A DNA stretch of 64,000 nt from Eucommia ulmoides (lineage: Eukaryota > Streptophyta > Magnoliopsida > Garryales > Eucommiaceae): the NCBI GenBank assembly GCA_016647705.1, contig CM028336.1:11292880-11356879 (forward strand). The letters are read 5' to 3'. The notes beneath the pieces are model-generated. The model made no database searches. It was not told the DNA's origin and worked only from the letters and a program-made list of their open reading frames with translations. Made by a program: the position numbers and the translations under genes. Positions 34,650 through 46,590 of this stretch are shown here, in pieces (position 1 is the stretch's first letter; each line of letters begins with the position of its first letter).

Positions 34650-34965
34650 TGATCTAGTTTTCCAAGGACGCCACTCGATTTATTCCTTTTATTTTTTACG
34701 ACGAAATAGAGGTAAATGATAAACTACTCCACCACCACGCTTCTACTACGCCACTATGATAAATAAAATAATAATAGAAGTGACCTCGACTTGTTATTAC
34801 CTAACCAATAATAAATATAAACTAACTGTCAATTGACATAAATTTTAAAATTTACTTAACACTACAAAAGTTTGAACAATTGATTACTAGCAATTGCCAC
34901 GATTGCCTCAAAAGTAACACCACCCTCTGACCCTATCTAATGCCAGTACTGGACCAATCTCTACT
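34650..34965. other. Unassigned AT-rich spacer
   Basis: Lies between the transposase remnant and the putative LTR end of element H. No gene recognised. Confidence 0.35.
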
Positions 34966-35639
34966 TGGAGTGACGCACCCCCAGATTTTGATAGCGGAAG
35001 AAGTAGAGATCGGGATGAAAAGGAAACAAGTTCCATTCCTTATTTTCTAAGTTGTCCAAATTCGTTCACTGTGAAACGGTTTTTCAAGGGATTTTCTTGG
35101 CGTCAATTTTGAAAAACTTCTTGGGTGGGGATTTTATGTTGAAAACGGAATCGCCACCTATCATGGGTTGAATGGTGTGCTAGGTCACTGGGATTTTAGA
35201 AATTCATTTTTATTTTATAAATGGCCCGTGTTTTGACTTTATAAAGGTTTATGTACCTGAGGTATTCTTAAAGTTCGAGGGTCGGTTATGCTCGGGGAAA
35301 ATATTAAGCACCCCAAGACACCCGTCTGTAAATGGTACCTTAGTCTCAATGAATATTCACTATCAAACAATACTCGAATAATTTTCTTTGATTTGCTTAA
35401 CAAAAATAATTTTTTTTTTTTTTAAATTTGTCCCCTTTTAATGTATTTTTTACATAATTAAAGCTAGTAAATGGTTTAACTATCTATATCCAACTACAAC
35501 TAAAGCAGATTGAATTGAAAATATTTTTGTATTTTTTGATATAATGAAAGTAGTAAACTACACTATTCTTGGCAGCTACAACCCAATAGCAGTTTATAAA
35601 ATACAGAAATATAACTAATCGAACCTTATATAGGCTTCC

Positions 35640-35930
35640 TACATATCCTTGTTTTCACAAGGAACTAGGTCGATGTGTAGTTCCAACATGCAAGCTATAC
35701 TAAATGAAGTGTTTTTGATTTGTTTTTTGAGACCGAACCTTATATAGGTTGCATATGTATTTTGGCGAGTAACCAAAGATTAGGTCATCATGTAGTTCGT
35801 TTATTTAAGGTTAAAACTATATATTTTTATTATTAAAGGTAACTGAACCCATACGATGTTGCCTACGTACTTTGGCGAATAACCAAAGATCAGGTCTAAC
35901 GTAGTTCATTCATTTAATGTTATAAACTAG
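35640..35930. repeat. Repeats of the 'CCTACGTAtc...aTCAGGTc...TAGTTC' motif
   Basis: Three diverged copies (about 35625, 35733, 35843) of a unit starting 'cgaaccttatataggttgc' or similar and ending 'taggtc.tcatgtagttc'. The same unit forms the larger array at 42470-43430. Confidence 0.7.
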
Positions 35931-36219
35931 TTTTTAGTTAATTTTATTATTAAAACAAGACATAAATCACAACATGATGTATACAGAATCTCTTTGATTT
36001 TGTCAAGAACAACTTAATTGAACTCATTAATTTTGACATGTTAGTGTTGGTTTTTAAGTTGTTTAGTTAAAAAGGACAGAAAATACCATATATATATGTC
36101 AGTCCTACTCGTAACTAAGAAAAATGGGAAGGTTTCTAAAGAAGAATCACATATATCCCAGAAGGAATGGAGGCCCTCCCTTTATCCCAGATTTTTAGCC
36201 ACAAGGGTCTGTTGGTGTC

Positions 36220-36222
<3 letters not shown>

Positions 36223-36282
<60 letters not shown>
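36223..36282. repeat. (TA)n microsatellite
   Basis: About 30 TA units inside the putative LTR of element H. Confidence 0.97.
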
Positions 36283-36286
<4 letters not shown>

Positions 36287-36997
36287 TATAGGTGCCAGTC
36301 CACCAGCCTGAAGACTTAGTGTTAGGATGTGATCTTGACGTTTAGTATAAAGTAAGTCAGTTATTTATAGTTTATATGGTTAGGTTCACAGTTATAAAAG
36401 TTCGGTTTGAAACGTTCATGAAAAAAAATGTAGAGACTATGCGCTACTCATAGTGTGATAGATGTTTTGTTTAGATCCTCACATGTTCCTAACATGTTCT
36501 AGGAGGATTTGGTTCATTACATGTTCTTGGATGTTCCTAATGTTCTTGACATATCTTGAAGAAGTTAAATATTGTTTGGTTTATATAACGTAAATTTAAC
36601 GCCTTTAAGTTATTTACTGGTTATGTAGGTTATGTACACATGAAATTAAAGCATGATATCCACATGATTCTACTATGTAAAAGTAGTATGCATGAAATTT
36701 AAGACAAGATCAAATGATTCAAAAGACACAAACCTAGTTTAGGGGAGTGGTCTTTCCCTAAACAAGTAACCTTCTTCTCCTTCTTGATCTCCTTGGCTTG
36801 AACTCGATTGATTACCGTTAATGTCATGAGTTCTTACTCTAAGAACCTCAAGAACACCCTCTGAGACCTAATTTCAGCAAAATAATGTTGTGTTATTCAA
36901 GAGCATTGCTTGAAAAGCCTAGCACCCGAGGGTATTACTCGATCTTAGAAAGAGAAGCTAGGGTTCCAAGACTTGAAAATTATGAAAACAGGACCCT

Positions 36998-37007
36998 CTA
37001 TTTATAG
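36998..37007 (-). promoter_or_regulatory. TATA box of the putative LTR of element H
   Basis: CTATAAATAG on the minus strand in a 'ggctataaataggg'-like plant core-promoter context. Transcription would run leftwards. No initiation site can be fixed from sequence. Confidence 0.55.
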
Positions 37008-37429
37008 CCCAGGGATCCTGCGTACACAGCCATGCACAGGGTATCGCAGACCCTTCCTTAGGGTCTGTTTGGCCTAGGGGACATCCTCTCCTATTTTGGT
37101 TTTGATCACCTTTAGACGAATTTTAGGGATAGTGGAAGATTCTCAAAGATTTGGTAATGATTACCAAATCTTTGGAAGATTCTTGCAATGATTGGCAATC
37201 AATTGCAATCAATACATTCCCTTAAATATGATTCGTTACACATGGGTGCATTAATGGTATGAAGTGACACTTTTGATTCGGTTTAGGGGCTAAGTACCAG
37301 TTAGTTTTACTATTTCGATTTAGTTTCCATCAATGCTTCCAAGGTGCAATGCATTTAGTATTGAAGTCTCATCTTGTATTTAATGCTCTATGATGACTCA
37401 GGACTTTGTGAGCACACATCCGTTTGGTT

Positions 37430-37900
37430 TTGGATTGAATCAGGTTAGTTTTCATTGTAACTGATAGTTGGATCTCAAGGTTTCGAATTAACCCTAAGAT
37501 ATTTCGGTGAAAATATTTTGATTCAATGCATCTATCCATCCCATGTAATCCCAAGAAATAAATTCTTTATGGGATGTGAATTTAATGATCATTAAATTCA
37601 TAGGTGAGGTGGCAAATCGGATTGGTTTGGTTTCGATAACTAGTAGTCACATTTCAAGGTTTTCGGTTAACTCTAAGATATTTTGATCAAAATATCTTGA
37701 TTCAATTAATGTGGACTATCCATGTCATTGAAAGCAATTAATTATTTATGGTATAGGCATTTAATGCATATTAAATGCCTAACTTAGGTGACGAACCGAA
37801 TGGGTTTAGTTTCGATAACTCTTGGTTACCTCCTAAGTGTTTTGGTTTCTCCCTTAGATATTTTGTGTAGAGAATATCTAGGGGTTTCTTGGTCATTTAA
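37430..37900. repeat. Threefold ~185-bp repeat with a dyad in each unit
   Basis: Units share 'ggtttcgataact', a '..taagatattt....aaatat' dyad and 'atttaatg.t.attaaat'. The middle unit contains a perfect 24-bp palindrome at 37675-37698 centred on TGATCA. The first unit (about 37493-37516) has a decayed version, and the third (about 37857-37880) keeps the arms AGATATT/AATATCT. Confidence 0.6.
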
Positions 37901-38599
37901 ATGCTCATTTATGAGTAATTTAATAATGGGTTGGTCTCTTAATTTATTGGGCCTTGATGATTAATCAAGATGACTTCGGTTTTGGTTAATTTTAACCCGA
38001 GTCTTAATCATTTGTTACATTGTACAACTTGGACTTGTCATGGAATTTCAAATCCTTTATTTAGGTATTTTGGAATTTTTCTAATTTTATTAATAATTTA
38101 AACAACAATTTAAATAAGTATTTGTTGGTGTCGAATAGACGAAATTGGTGATAGTAAATGTTTAAGAGGTTAAAGTAGGTAACCGAGGTAATTTGGTGAA
38201 ACTTCCTATAATTAAAGGGTAGTATCTAATATTTGTTCATATTAGAGACGATTTAATGAAAATAAACCTTTAATAATGTCATATTAGACCCCCTTTAATT
38301 TTAATAACTTCGAGATTAACCCAAAACTTTTACTTTAGCGAATTTAGTCAAATTCAATAGTTTTTATATTTTATTATGTTTTTATGGGTTTTTATATATT
38401 TTCTAGTGTGACCTAAAGTATAATTTCATTCCTTTTAAACTTAAGTTTAAAGTTTATCTAAACTTGTACTTTAAATTTCACATTGATTGATCTATCTCTT
38501 TTAGTCATGCGAGTTTACTAGTAATGACAAAGAAGGAGACACAATATTTTGTTCCGCTAGACATGATATTTAGAAGACATAAATTTAAATTTTACTTTA

Positions 38600-39835
38600 A
38601 GTGAAGTTTAGTAACATACCTGAACATTGATGCATCTACCATTTGGAAGCGGTAAAGGATTTTGTCTAATGAGACTAAATGACCGGTCCTTGATGGTCTC
38701 AAAGTAGGTTGAATGACTGGTCCCAAAGGGTTTACGGAATCTTCTCATCGGAGGCTGAATGACCCCTATCCTTGAGGCTCTAGTGAATCTTCTAATCGGA
38801 GGCTGAATGAACTGTCCCTAAGGCTTTAATAGTTCTTCCCAACCTAGGCTAAATGACCTGTTCCTAAGGATCTCACTGAATCCTCTCAATGCACGCTAAA
38901 TGACCTATTTGTGAGGATCTCTAAGGTAGATGAATGACCATTCATTGAGGTTTATCTAAGGTGGCTGAATGATCATCCTTGAGTACTTACCATTGGATCC
39001 TCTCAAAGGAGGATAAATGACCTATCCTTAAGGGATATGAAATCCTCCCAAAGGAGACTGAATGACCTATTCTTAAGGGATGTTATAGACCTTCCTCAAA
39101 AGGGGTTGAATGACCAGTTCTTTAAGCTCTTAAGAGAGGTTGAATAACCTATCCTTGAGTACCTACGAGATCTCTTCAAATGAGGTTGAAGAACCTAAAT
39201 TTGAGGATCTACTTAGTATTTTTCTTTAAAGAAGACTGAATGACCGGTCCTTGAAGAATCTCACAGGTGGCGGAATGACTATCCTGGCATAATCTCACAG
39301 GAGGTTGAATGACCTTCTCGATATAATATCACAGGAGGATGAATGACATTCTTGACGAAATATCACAGGACGTTGAATGACTTTCTTTACATAATATCAC
39401 TGGAGGCTAAATGACCTTTCTGGCGTAATATCACAGGAGGCTGAATAACTTTCACGGCGTAATATCACAAAAGGCTAAATGACCTTCCTAGCGTAATATC
39501 ACAGGAGGCTGAATGACCTTCCTAACATAATAACACAGGAGGTTGAATGACTTTCCTGGCACATACTAACGGAACTTCTTCAAAAGAGGCTAAACGACCT
39601 ATCCTTGAAAAATCTCGTAGATGGTTGAATGACTTATCTTTGAGGATCTATTCCGTAGTGTTAGGAGAATTCCGACTCATCTTCATCTTTGTAGTTTCAT
39701 AGGAAAGCAAATGCGAAGAACATACGAATGGGTTCTTTGGTCACCGCTGCACCATCCTTTCGGACCTTTACATTTCTTCGCAATGGGTAAGGAATCTTTT
39801 CTGAAGAGGGATAAATGACCAGTCCTTGAGGTCAA
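38600..39835. repeat. Tandem array built on 'gaggctgaatgacc(t)..'
   Basis: More than 20 degenerate units of about 45-65 bp, each with 'gg.tgaatgacc' followed by 'gtcctaagg' or 'ttcctggcgtaatatcaca'. A more regular part at 39290-39560 has units of about 45 bp. The array resumes after solo LTR F at 41475-41550, showing that F inserted into it. It lies in the 3' region of element H. No frame is open through it. Confidence 0.85.
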
Positions 39836-39840
39836 AAACT

Positions 39841-41461
39841 TGTACGGCGAAATATTTTTTACGCGCTTGTGTATTGACTACTCGCAAGTGTACGAGGTCA
39901 AAGTTTTAGTAGAATATGATCATTAAAGATTGGGTATCGTATCCACAGAATTTGGTGTTCACGTTATATCGAGTACTGTAATTGTCATGACCTAACTTTA
40001 TCTAGGCTAAAAAAAATGTATAAAATTTATATTAACTAAACTAACATAACCTAATTTAATCTATAGTAATTATGCTAATACGAGATAGTTAGGGGATGGA
40101 TAACCTTATTTACTTAAACGCATTTGATTTTGTTTAGTTTATAATAATGGTGTTCGACCTATTCGACATTCTCAGCTCATAAACTCTCCCGCCACCTTTC
40201 CCGAGTATAAGACGAGGGATATAACGCGACTTCGTGTCAACGAAGAAATCCCCCTCATCGTCTTAACGACCCTAGGTCACATGAGTCTTGCCCCAACGTC
40301 ATTGATTGCATACAATCCAACTCCCGACTGGGTCATTGGATCGTCGTGTTGTGTTTACCCTATTGACAATCTCAGTTCTAAAACTTCACCGCCACCCCCC
40401 CCGAGTGTAAGACGGGGGAATATATAACTTCGAGTCAACAAATAAGTCCCCCTCAATGTCTTAACGACCCTAGGTCACGTGAGTCCTGCCCCAACGTCAT
40501 CGATTGCCCACAATCCAACTCCATATCAGGTTTATTGAATCGTGGCATTTGTTTACCCTAGTCTAAATTCGGGGTTTGTCAAACGCCATATTCTCGATAT
40601 ATCTATCTAAGCATGATAAACAAATAATATGACACACACAATCAAAATAACGAAGAACAATCACTAAAGAAACACAACTCAAACAAAACTACATTTTTAT
40701 AAATAATATTAATCCCATAAACAATCCTAGTTTAACTCATGGTCATAACCATTTTTACAATTAAAATTGAGCTAAACATGCTCAAACAACTATTGAAGAT
40801 AAGAAATAAAAGGAGAAATGGATGAACTTAGCTGATATCCGAAGATTAGCCGCTAAAACCGTTCATCGATAGCTTCTCCTTCTCCGCGTGGTAATCTTCT
40901 CCTTCGTATTTGTTTGAGCATTCCCCATACTCTCTCTCTCTATTCTATAATAAGCCCTAAGGGCTCTAGTGGCCGGCACTAGCTCAAAGAAGGGGAGAGG
41001 AGAGGGTATTTATAGGAAAAATATCTAGAAAAATATCTAAAAAAATATCTAAATCTGTGCAGAGGTCACCACCGCGGCGGTGAGTAGGTTGTTTGGCTGA
41101 TCGTCTCGGCGGTGAAGAAGGCGGTGGATTAGGTTGACATCCTGTATCTCTAGTGCTGTGGCGGTGGATGTTCATCAAGGATAAGTTATTCTCTGCATTT
41201 TCACCGCCACAACGGAGGTCTGGACGCCGTGGTGGTGGGCTTTTTTTCAGAATATTACTGCCTTGCTAATTTTTCAACCATTCTTCGACCGTTCTTGGTT
41301 CGATCTCATCGTTTTCGCTCCAGTTTCCTATCTTTTTGCCCCACACACCTAATTTATACAAAAAGAATAAAAACTAATTAAAATATAATAAAATAAATAT
41401 AAAAACTACTCTAAAACTAACAAAACCGGTTTGGAAATATGTAGGTAGATCACACCTATCA
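39841..41461 (-). mobile_element. Solo LTR F of the A/B/C family, minus strand
   Basis: Read on the minus strand it starts TGATAGGTGTGATCTACC (at 41461) and ends ..GGCGAAATA..GCCGTACA (at 39841), matching LTR ends of A, B and C. It contains the GC-rich boxes (41055-41245) and the conserved downstream block, here present twice in tandem (about 40165-40372 and 40373-40565). No second LTR or internal region is nearby. A clear target duplication is not visible (AAACT left, ATTAC right). Confidence 0.85.
41055..41245 (-). promoter_or_regulatory. GC-rich box cluster in solo LTR F
   Basis: Boxes 'caccaccgcggcggtgag', 'gtctcggcggtgaag', 'gctgtggcggtggatg', 'tcaccgccacaacgg' and 'cgccgtggtggtgggc' fall within 190 bp, mostly of the CCGCGG-centred type. 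Confidence 0.6.
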
Positions 41462-41639
41462 ATTACTACGGTGTTTTCTTCTAAGAGAGATGAATGACCT
41501 ATCCTTGGAGATCTTTAAGGTGGTTGAATGACCATCATTGAGTACTACTGTAGTTTTGATGACTTATTGCCATCTCTGATGACTTATTGTCATCTTTAGT
41601 TATGACTGCGCCCACTTAGGAGCTTTCCTACATATCTCA

Positions 41640-43430
41640 GAGTTAACTAAGAATCATGACAAATGTAGTTCTAACAGGTAAAGTAAATCAAGATTGGGTG
41701 GAATGGTTCTGGGTTAGAGAACCAATTCTGGGGTGTCTAGTCAGTTCGAGACTAAGTTCAACGGTATATTTAAAGCTGGCTTGACCGAACCCCATTAGGG
41801 CGCCAACATATCTTAAACTTAACTAAGAATCAGGTTAAATATAGTTCGGACAAATAATTCATATAGATATTTGGGTGGAAAAGGTTCTTGGTTTGAGAAA
41901 CCGATTCCTGGGTCGTCATATCAATGCATGATTGAAAATGACTAAGAGAATTCTCACCGGAGAAACTCTTGGGGAAATTAGACACTTAGTGGAGTTTTTT
42001 GGTCATATTCCACCTGGGATTAACTGACAATGACTAGTAAATTTCCTGGGAAAATTTTTTCTTTGGATAAAATGTGCCCTAGTTGTAGATTGGGGCTTGA
42101 TGATGCTTATTTATTTTAGGGATTATGAACTTTATTCCTACATTTCGTATTTTTCCTTTAGTTTTAACTAGTGTGAATTTATCCAGAAATCTCAACAGAG
42201 AAATCTGATATAATGTGCCCTAACTCTAGCTGGGGCAAATCCTGTTACAGTAGCTCAATGAAAAAATCAGATATAATGTATCCTAGCTATAGCTGTGGCA
42301 CATGGGTATTTTCTAAGCGTTCGAATAATGCTACAGAGCCCACATGGGCTGTCCATATATACTGAATTGAGCATGTGACTTTTAATGTCTGTTTAAGACT
42401 GGGGACCTCATTAAGTCATTTATTATTTATTTTACAATTTATTGTTTAGTCATTTGTTTTTAGACAATGATCATCATATGGCCGAACCCCACATGGGTTA
42501 TCTATACACAATGATTTATTAGGTTAGGAATCAAGTCAAAATGTAATTCGATGCTCCCTGTGCAGATTTTTCGACTGTACCCACAAGGGTTTCATACTTA
42601 CCTTGGTTAATTACGAAGGATCAGGTCGAAGCATAGTTCGTACACAAGTATCGTTTGTTTTTCTACCTAACAAGAGGATTAACAACGATTTCTCAGGGCA
42701 GTCTAAGGACTTCTCGGAGATACACCCTAACACAGGGCTTGAGAAAATGTCAAAAGGCTGACACCTCTCTAACTTCGACCAGACCCACTCGGGTTTCTTA
42801 TGTACCTTAGTATCTACCAAGGGTAAGTTGAAGTGAAGTCCACAGGTGATGAACGAATTAAAGTGACGACCGAACCTATAAAGGTTTCGTGTGTCCTGGT
42901 ATTTACTAGAACTCAGGTCGACACCTAGTTCATCCTTGATTGGGGGATTGATTTTAAAGTTGATATGATTTTAATCCCGGTTGATGGAGATTTGTTTTGG
43001 CGACCATACCCATATGTCGGTTGCCTACGTATCTTGGTAATCACCAAGAATTAGGTTGGAACATAGTTCACCTCATGATCTTAAGGATTGTTAATGTTCA
43101 TGTCCGAACCTTAAAAAAGGCCACCTACGTATCCCCATTTTCACAGAGAATTAGGTCAAACATAGTTCATCCCCCTTAAGTTGTCAACTGAATCCACAAG
43201 GGTTTCCTACATATCTTGGGCTTCGCTGGGAATCAGGTTGAAGCGTAGTTCCTCTTTTTTTGGTTGTCAACTGAACCTATAAAGGTTTCTAACGTATCCC
43301 AAACTTTGTCGAGAATCAGGTTGACGCGTAGGTCCTCCTCCTTAAGTTGTCAAACGAACCCACAAGGATTTTCTATGTATCTCGGACGCTATTGGGAATC
43401 AGGTTGACTCATAATTCCTCGCTTAGGTTT
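41640..43430. repeat. Array of 'CCTACgTATC...GAATCAGGTc...GTAGTTC' units in the 3' region of H
   Basis: Roughly ten diverged units of about 70-110 bp, denser at 42890-43410. Each has 'gaacc.acaagggtttcctac', 'tatctt..', 'gaatcaggttga' and 'cgtagttc(ctc)'. Interspersed at 42050-42290 and 43510-43650 are 'atgtgccctagc.ctagctggggc' units like those at 1-460. Units of the first kind also occur at 35640-35930. Embedded open frames are repeat artefacts. Confidence 0.75.
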
Positions 43431-43718
43431 AATGAATTTAATTATTATGATTCGGGCATCTCATTTTACATCGTAAGACAAAATGGACCTTATTTCCATC
43501 AAGAAAACATGAATATGATAAAATGTGCCCCATCAAAGACTGGGGCAGTGATTGGGTAAGTTCTATTAGGGAATCTAATCCGATACTTCATATCGTACGA
43601 TTCATGATAATGGACAGCGTAAAATATGCCCCAGCCTACAAGTTGGGGAGGAGACTGGTTAGCAATTGGATTGAGAATCTGACGTGTTTATCATTGACAA
43701 ACAAATGCTTTTAAAGAA

Positions 43719-44458
43719 AGCTAAAATACATTTTAAACCCTCTAACTATTAACACATTTCTAACTAGTCATTCTAAATTTGCGCGTTTTATTTTAAACCC
43801 TCTACGTATCAATACATTTTTAAAAGACAATTCTTTTAGAAATTTCGTCTAAAGTAACGACATTTAGAGGGCAAAATCATCATTTTACATTTTTTTTTAT
43901 TTTTAATCAATTTTTTATTTTTCTTTTACTTTTCATTTTTTACTTTTCCTTTTTTTTCTTCACTCTTCTCTCTCTCCCTCGCTCAACTCTCTCTCTCTCT
44001 TCTTCTTTTCTTCTCCCCCACCGGAAAGCTGGGGTAAAACACCCCCTACAGCAAGGGAGAAATACCCCTGTTACCGGGGGTATTTTACCACCTTTTACGG
44101 GTAAACACCCCCTGCAGCAGGGGGTCTTCACCCCCTACAACAGGGGGAGCTTTTTGATGGGAATGATGAGAAGGAAAGAGGGAGGAAGAGAGAGAGAGAG
44201 AGAGAGAGTTTAGTGGGGAAGAGAAGTGAAGAAGAAAAAAGAAAAATAAAAAAAAACAGAAAAAGAGTAAATGATTAAAAAATGAAAAAATATAAAATTA
44301 CTATTTTGCCCCTTCATTCTGTTACTTTGGATGAAATTTCTCATAGAATGACCATTTAAAAACATGTTGATACATAGAGGGTTTAAAATGAAATGCACAA
44401 ACTTATAAATACTACTTAGAAACATGTCAATAGTTAGAGGATTAAAAAGTAATTTTTC
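43719..44458. mobile_element. Long-TIR element, probably MULE-derived, with a GC-rich hairpin core
   Basis: The two ends are inverted copies for about 180 bp: left 'ttttaaaccctctaactatt', 'gtatcaatacatttttaaa' and 'gaaatttcgtctaaagtaac'; right the complement of 'taatcctctaactatt', 'gtatcaacatgtttttaaa' and 'gaaatttcatccaaagtaac'. A likely flanking duplication is CTTTTAAAGAA / CTTTTAAGAA (43708-43718, 44459-44468), in the 9-10 bp range expected for Mutator-like elements. The centre holds poly-pyrimidine, a CCCCCTG...CAGGGGG cluster and an (AG)n run. No transposase. Confidence 0.68.
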
Positions 44459-44469
44459 CTTTTAAGAAT

Positions 44470-45710
44470 TAATCTTTAAGATTTTGCCCGTTGGTGTAAC
44501 ATATGGGCTATGCAAATTATTTATTTAGTACAGACATGAATTGATAAAAAGAATTACCTATAGAGCCAAGGCTTGCAGATTGTTTGTTGAAACTTAGGAT
44601 GGAGAATCTCCTCCTTTCCATTTAGTCATTTTTTGCTTCAAATGTTCTATTTTAAATGTTAGCATATAGGCAACATATGTCTATTTCCTTCATTTTTAAT
44701 AGTCGAAGTATTGTCAGAAGAAAAATGAACCCTCACTTCCATTCCTTGGTCTTATTGCATGAACGGTGTACATTGACTTCGTTTTTCAGAATTTTGGTAA
44801 ATATTCGTTATATGGTCTTCTTCTCTTGTTAAAAGCTTCATCCTTGAGGTAACTCTAAAGTTTACCACACTTGTCTCGTAGTAAAAAACTAGGCATTCTA
44901 TGGTACATGATGGTTTTCTGGTTCTACAGATTTTTAATGAATTTGGATCACAGGATAGTATTGAATAAGGTTGTATTGTTGGTATATTGGTGGTATCATG
45001 GGAATTTGTGTATTGTTGGTATAGTGATGACGTTGGACATCCTTAAATGGAATTATGTTAAGGGTGGTTTGCAAAGTTTTGTCTTGCTTCTATCCCTTTG
45101 CTTCTATGTCGTTTGCCTTGTTTACTTATCTGTATTTAAATGTTAGTTGTGAAAGACACATAACATATAAACAATCAGAAGTTAGAGTTACTAAATAAAG
45201 CCTGCATAGTCAAGTATATGATCCATTTTTAGAAATTTTTTCTTTCTTCAGAGTACAAACTTAGACTTGGTAATTTATCAGAGGCTTCAAGATCTCTAGC
45301 AGCTTCCGACCTGTCTTCCTTCAAATCCAAAAGTAGGCAAAATTACTAGTCGAATTCTTCAATTTACTCGGCCTAATTGTAGTATGGTGGTCTCTAGACG
45401 AATCCAAACTCCAAAAGAAACGATATGCCGGCCAAAATCCGATGTCTCTGTTTTTATTTATTATTATTATTCTATGTTTGCTATTTTTCTCTTAGCACCC
45501 TTTCGGGTTTTCACTAAGGCCGACTACCATATTTTTGCACCTCAGCACTTTCTCTGGTTTTCACTAGGTCGGTGGTTTTGTATCTGGTTACGATCTCTAC
45601 TTTTTTTCCCATAGCACCCTTTCGAGTTTTCACTACGTCCTCAGGTCGTACAATTTTTATATACTTTTTTGCCCTCACTTTCTTTCGGTTATGAGTCTGA
45701 GTTTATTTTT
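44470..45710. other. Noncoding region just downstream of integrase in element H
   Basis: Aligns by eye with 720-1480 of the first Tat/Ogre-like fragment. It contains three copies of 'ttagcaccctttcgggttttcac' at about 45494, 45550-45570 and 45613. No coding sequence recognised. Confidence 0.55.
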
Positions 45711-46590
45711 CTAGGGGTAGAACGTATTGACCGCATCAAAATTAATGAGCTTAGGGAACTCTTTTCCATCCATCTCTTGAAATATTACAGCCCCATGCCC
45801 TAACATTTTCCTAATAACGAACAATCCTTCCCAATTTGGTGAAAACTTTTTTTTAGCTTCATCTTGGAATGGAAAGATCTTCTTTAGTACCAATTCACCC
45901 ATAGTATAGATTTGCGGATGAACATTCTTATTGTGAGCTCTAGCCATAATTTTTCGGTAACATTGTCCATAGAAAATAGCAGTGAGTCTATTTTCGTCTA
46001 TCAGACATAGTTGATCAAGTCGCTACTGTACCCATTCGACTTCATCCAACTCGGCTTCCACTAGAATCCTAAGAGAGGGAATTTTTACCTCTGTTGGGAT
46101 TACGACTTCCATTCCATACACTAATGAATACGGTGTGGCTTCGATCGATGTTCAGACTGATGTTCGATAGGCCATCAAAGAAAATGGGAGCATCTCATCC
46201 CATTTCTTGTGATTGTCTATCATCTTCCTCATGATCTTGTTAATGTTCTTGTTAGCGGCCTCTACTATTCTATTCATTTTCAGATAGTAGGGTGCAGAAT
46301 TCTGGTGTTCTACTCTAAACTAGGAAAAAATGGCTTTTATCATACCTCCTTTGAGATTTTGGGCATTGTTTGTGTTCAAGGCTTAGGGTACTCCATAACG
46401 TGATTGGACATTCTCCTTGAAGAACCTCATTACAGTCTTTTGGGTGATATGCATAAGTGAAATCTCTTCCACCCACTTGGTAAAGTAGTCTATATCTACT
46501 AGAATGAATCGGCATACTCTTGGTGCTATCGGCGTAAATGGACCTATGAGATCCATTCCCCACATTGAGAAAGGCTATGGGGCCGCTAAG
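45711..46590 (-). pseudogene. Tat/Ogre-like integrase remnant (element H)
   Basis: Minus-strand frames read 'PFSMWGMDLIGPFTPIAP' and 'ILVDIDYFTKWVEEISLMHI' (catalytic core start with the first Asp), 'LNTNNAQNLKGGM' where the second Asp would be, 'MNRIVEAANKNINKIMRK' (catalytic Glu kept), 'EATPYSLVYGMEVVIPTEVK', and the C-terminal 'MARAHNKNVHPQIYTMGELV' up to 'INFDAVNTFYP' with its stop at 45711. The order matches plant Tat/Ogre integrases. Several stops are present. The zinc-finger half is cut off at 46590, where element A begins. Confidence 0.85.

Larger units (their letters stand above)
34966..38560 (-). repeat. Putative 3' LTR of minus-strand Tat/Ogre-like element H (borders uncertain)
   Basis: On the minus strand a TATA box CTATAAATAG lies at 36998-37007, followed by 'agggtcctgttttcat' and 'ggaaccctagcttctc', a promoter layout typical of an LTR. 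Downstream, near 34966-35165, are 'ggtggcgattccgttttc' and 'aaatctgggggtgcgtcact', words I associate with the LTR end of plant Tat/Ogre elements (from memory). The left border at about 34966 is a guess from TGGAGTGACG; the right border could lie anywhere before the array at 38600. Contents include a (TA)n tract, motif repeats at 35640-35930 and a threefold repeat at 37430-37900. Confidence 0.5.

Noticed and set aside
34650..34700. LTR start at 'tgtaatgatctagttttcc' in plus orientation
   Set aside because: Tempting because it resembles gypsy LTR starts, but the promoter (36998-37007) and coding strand of H point the other way and no partner LTR was found.
38600..39835. Regular 'tgaatgacc' repeats as a regulatory RNA array or CRISPR
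   Set aside because: Units drift in length and sequence with no unique spacers. This is a degenerate tandem array in a retroelement 3' region.
44871..45146. Hydrophobic 91-codon frame resembling a membrane protein
   Set aside because: T-rich noncoding sequence downstream of integrase; the homologous stretch at 960-1140 is not open in the same frame.
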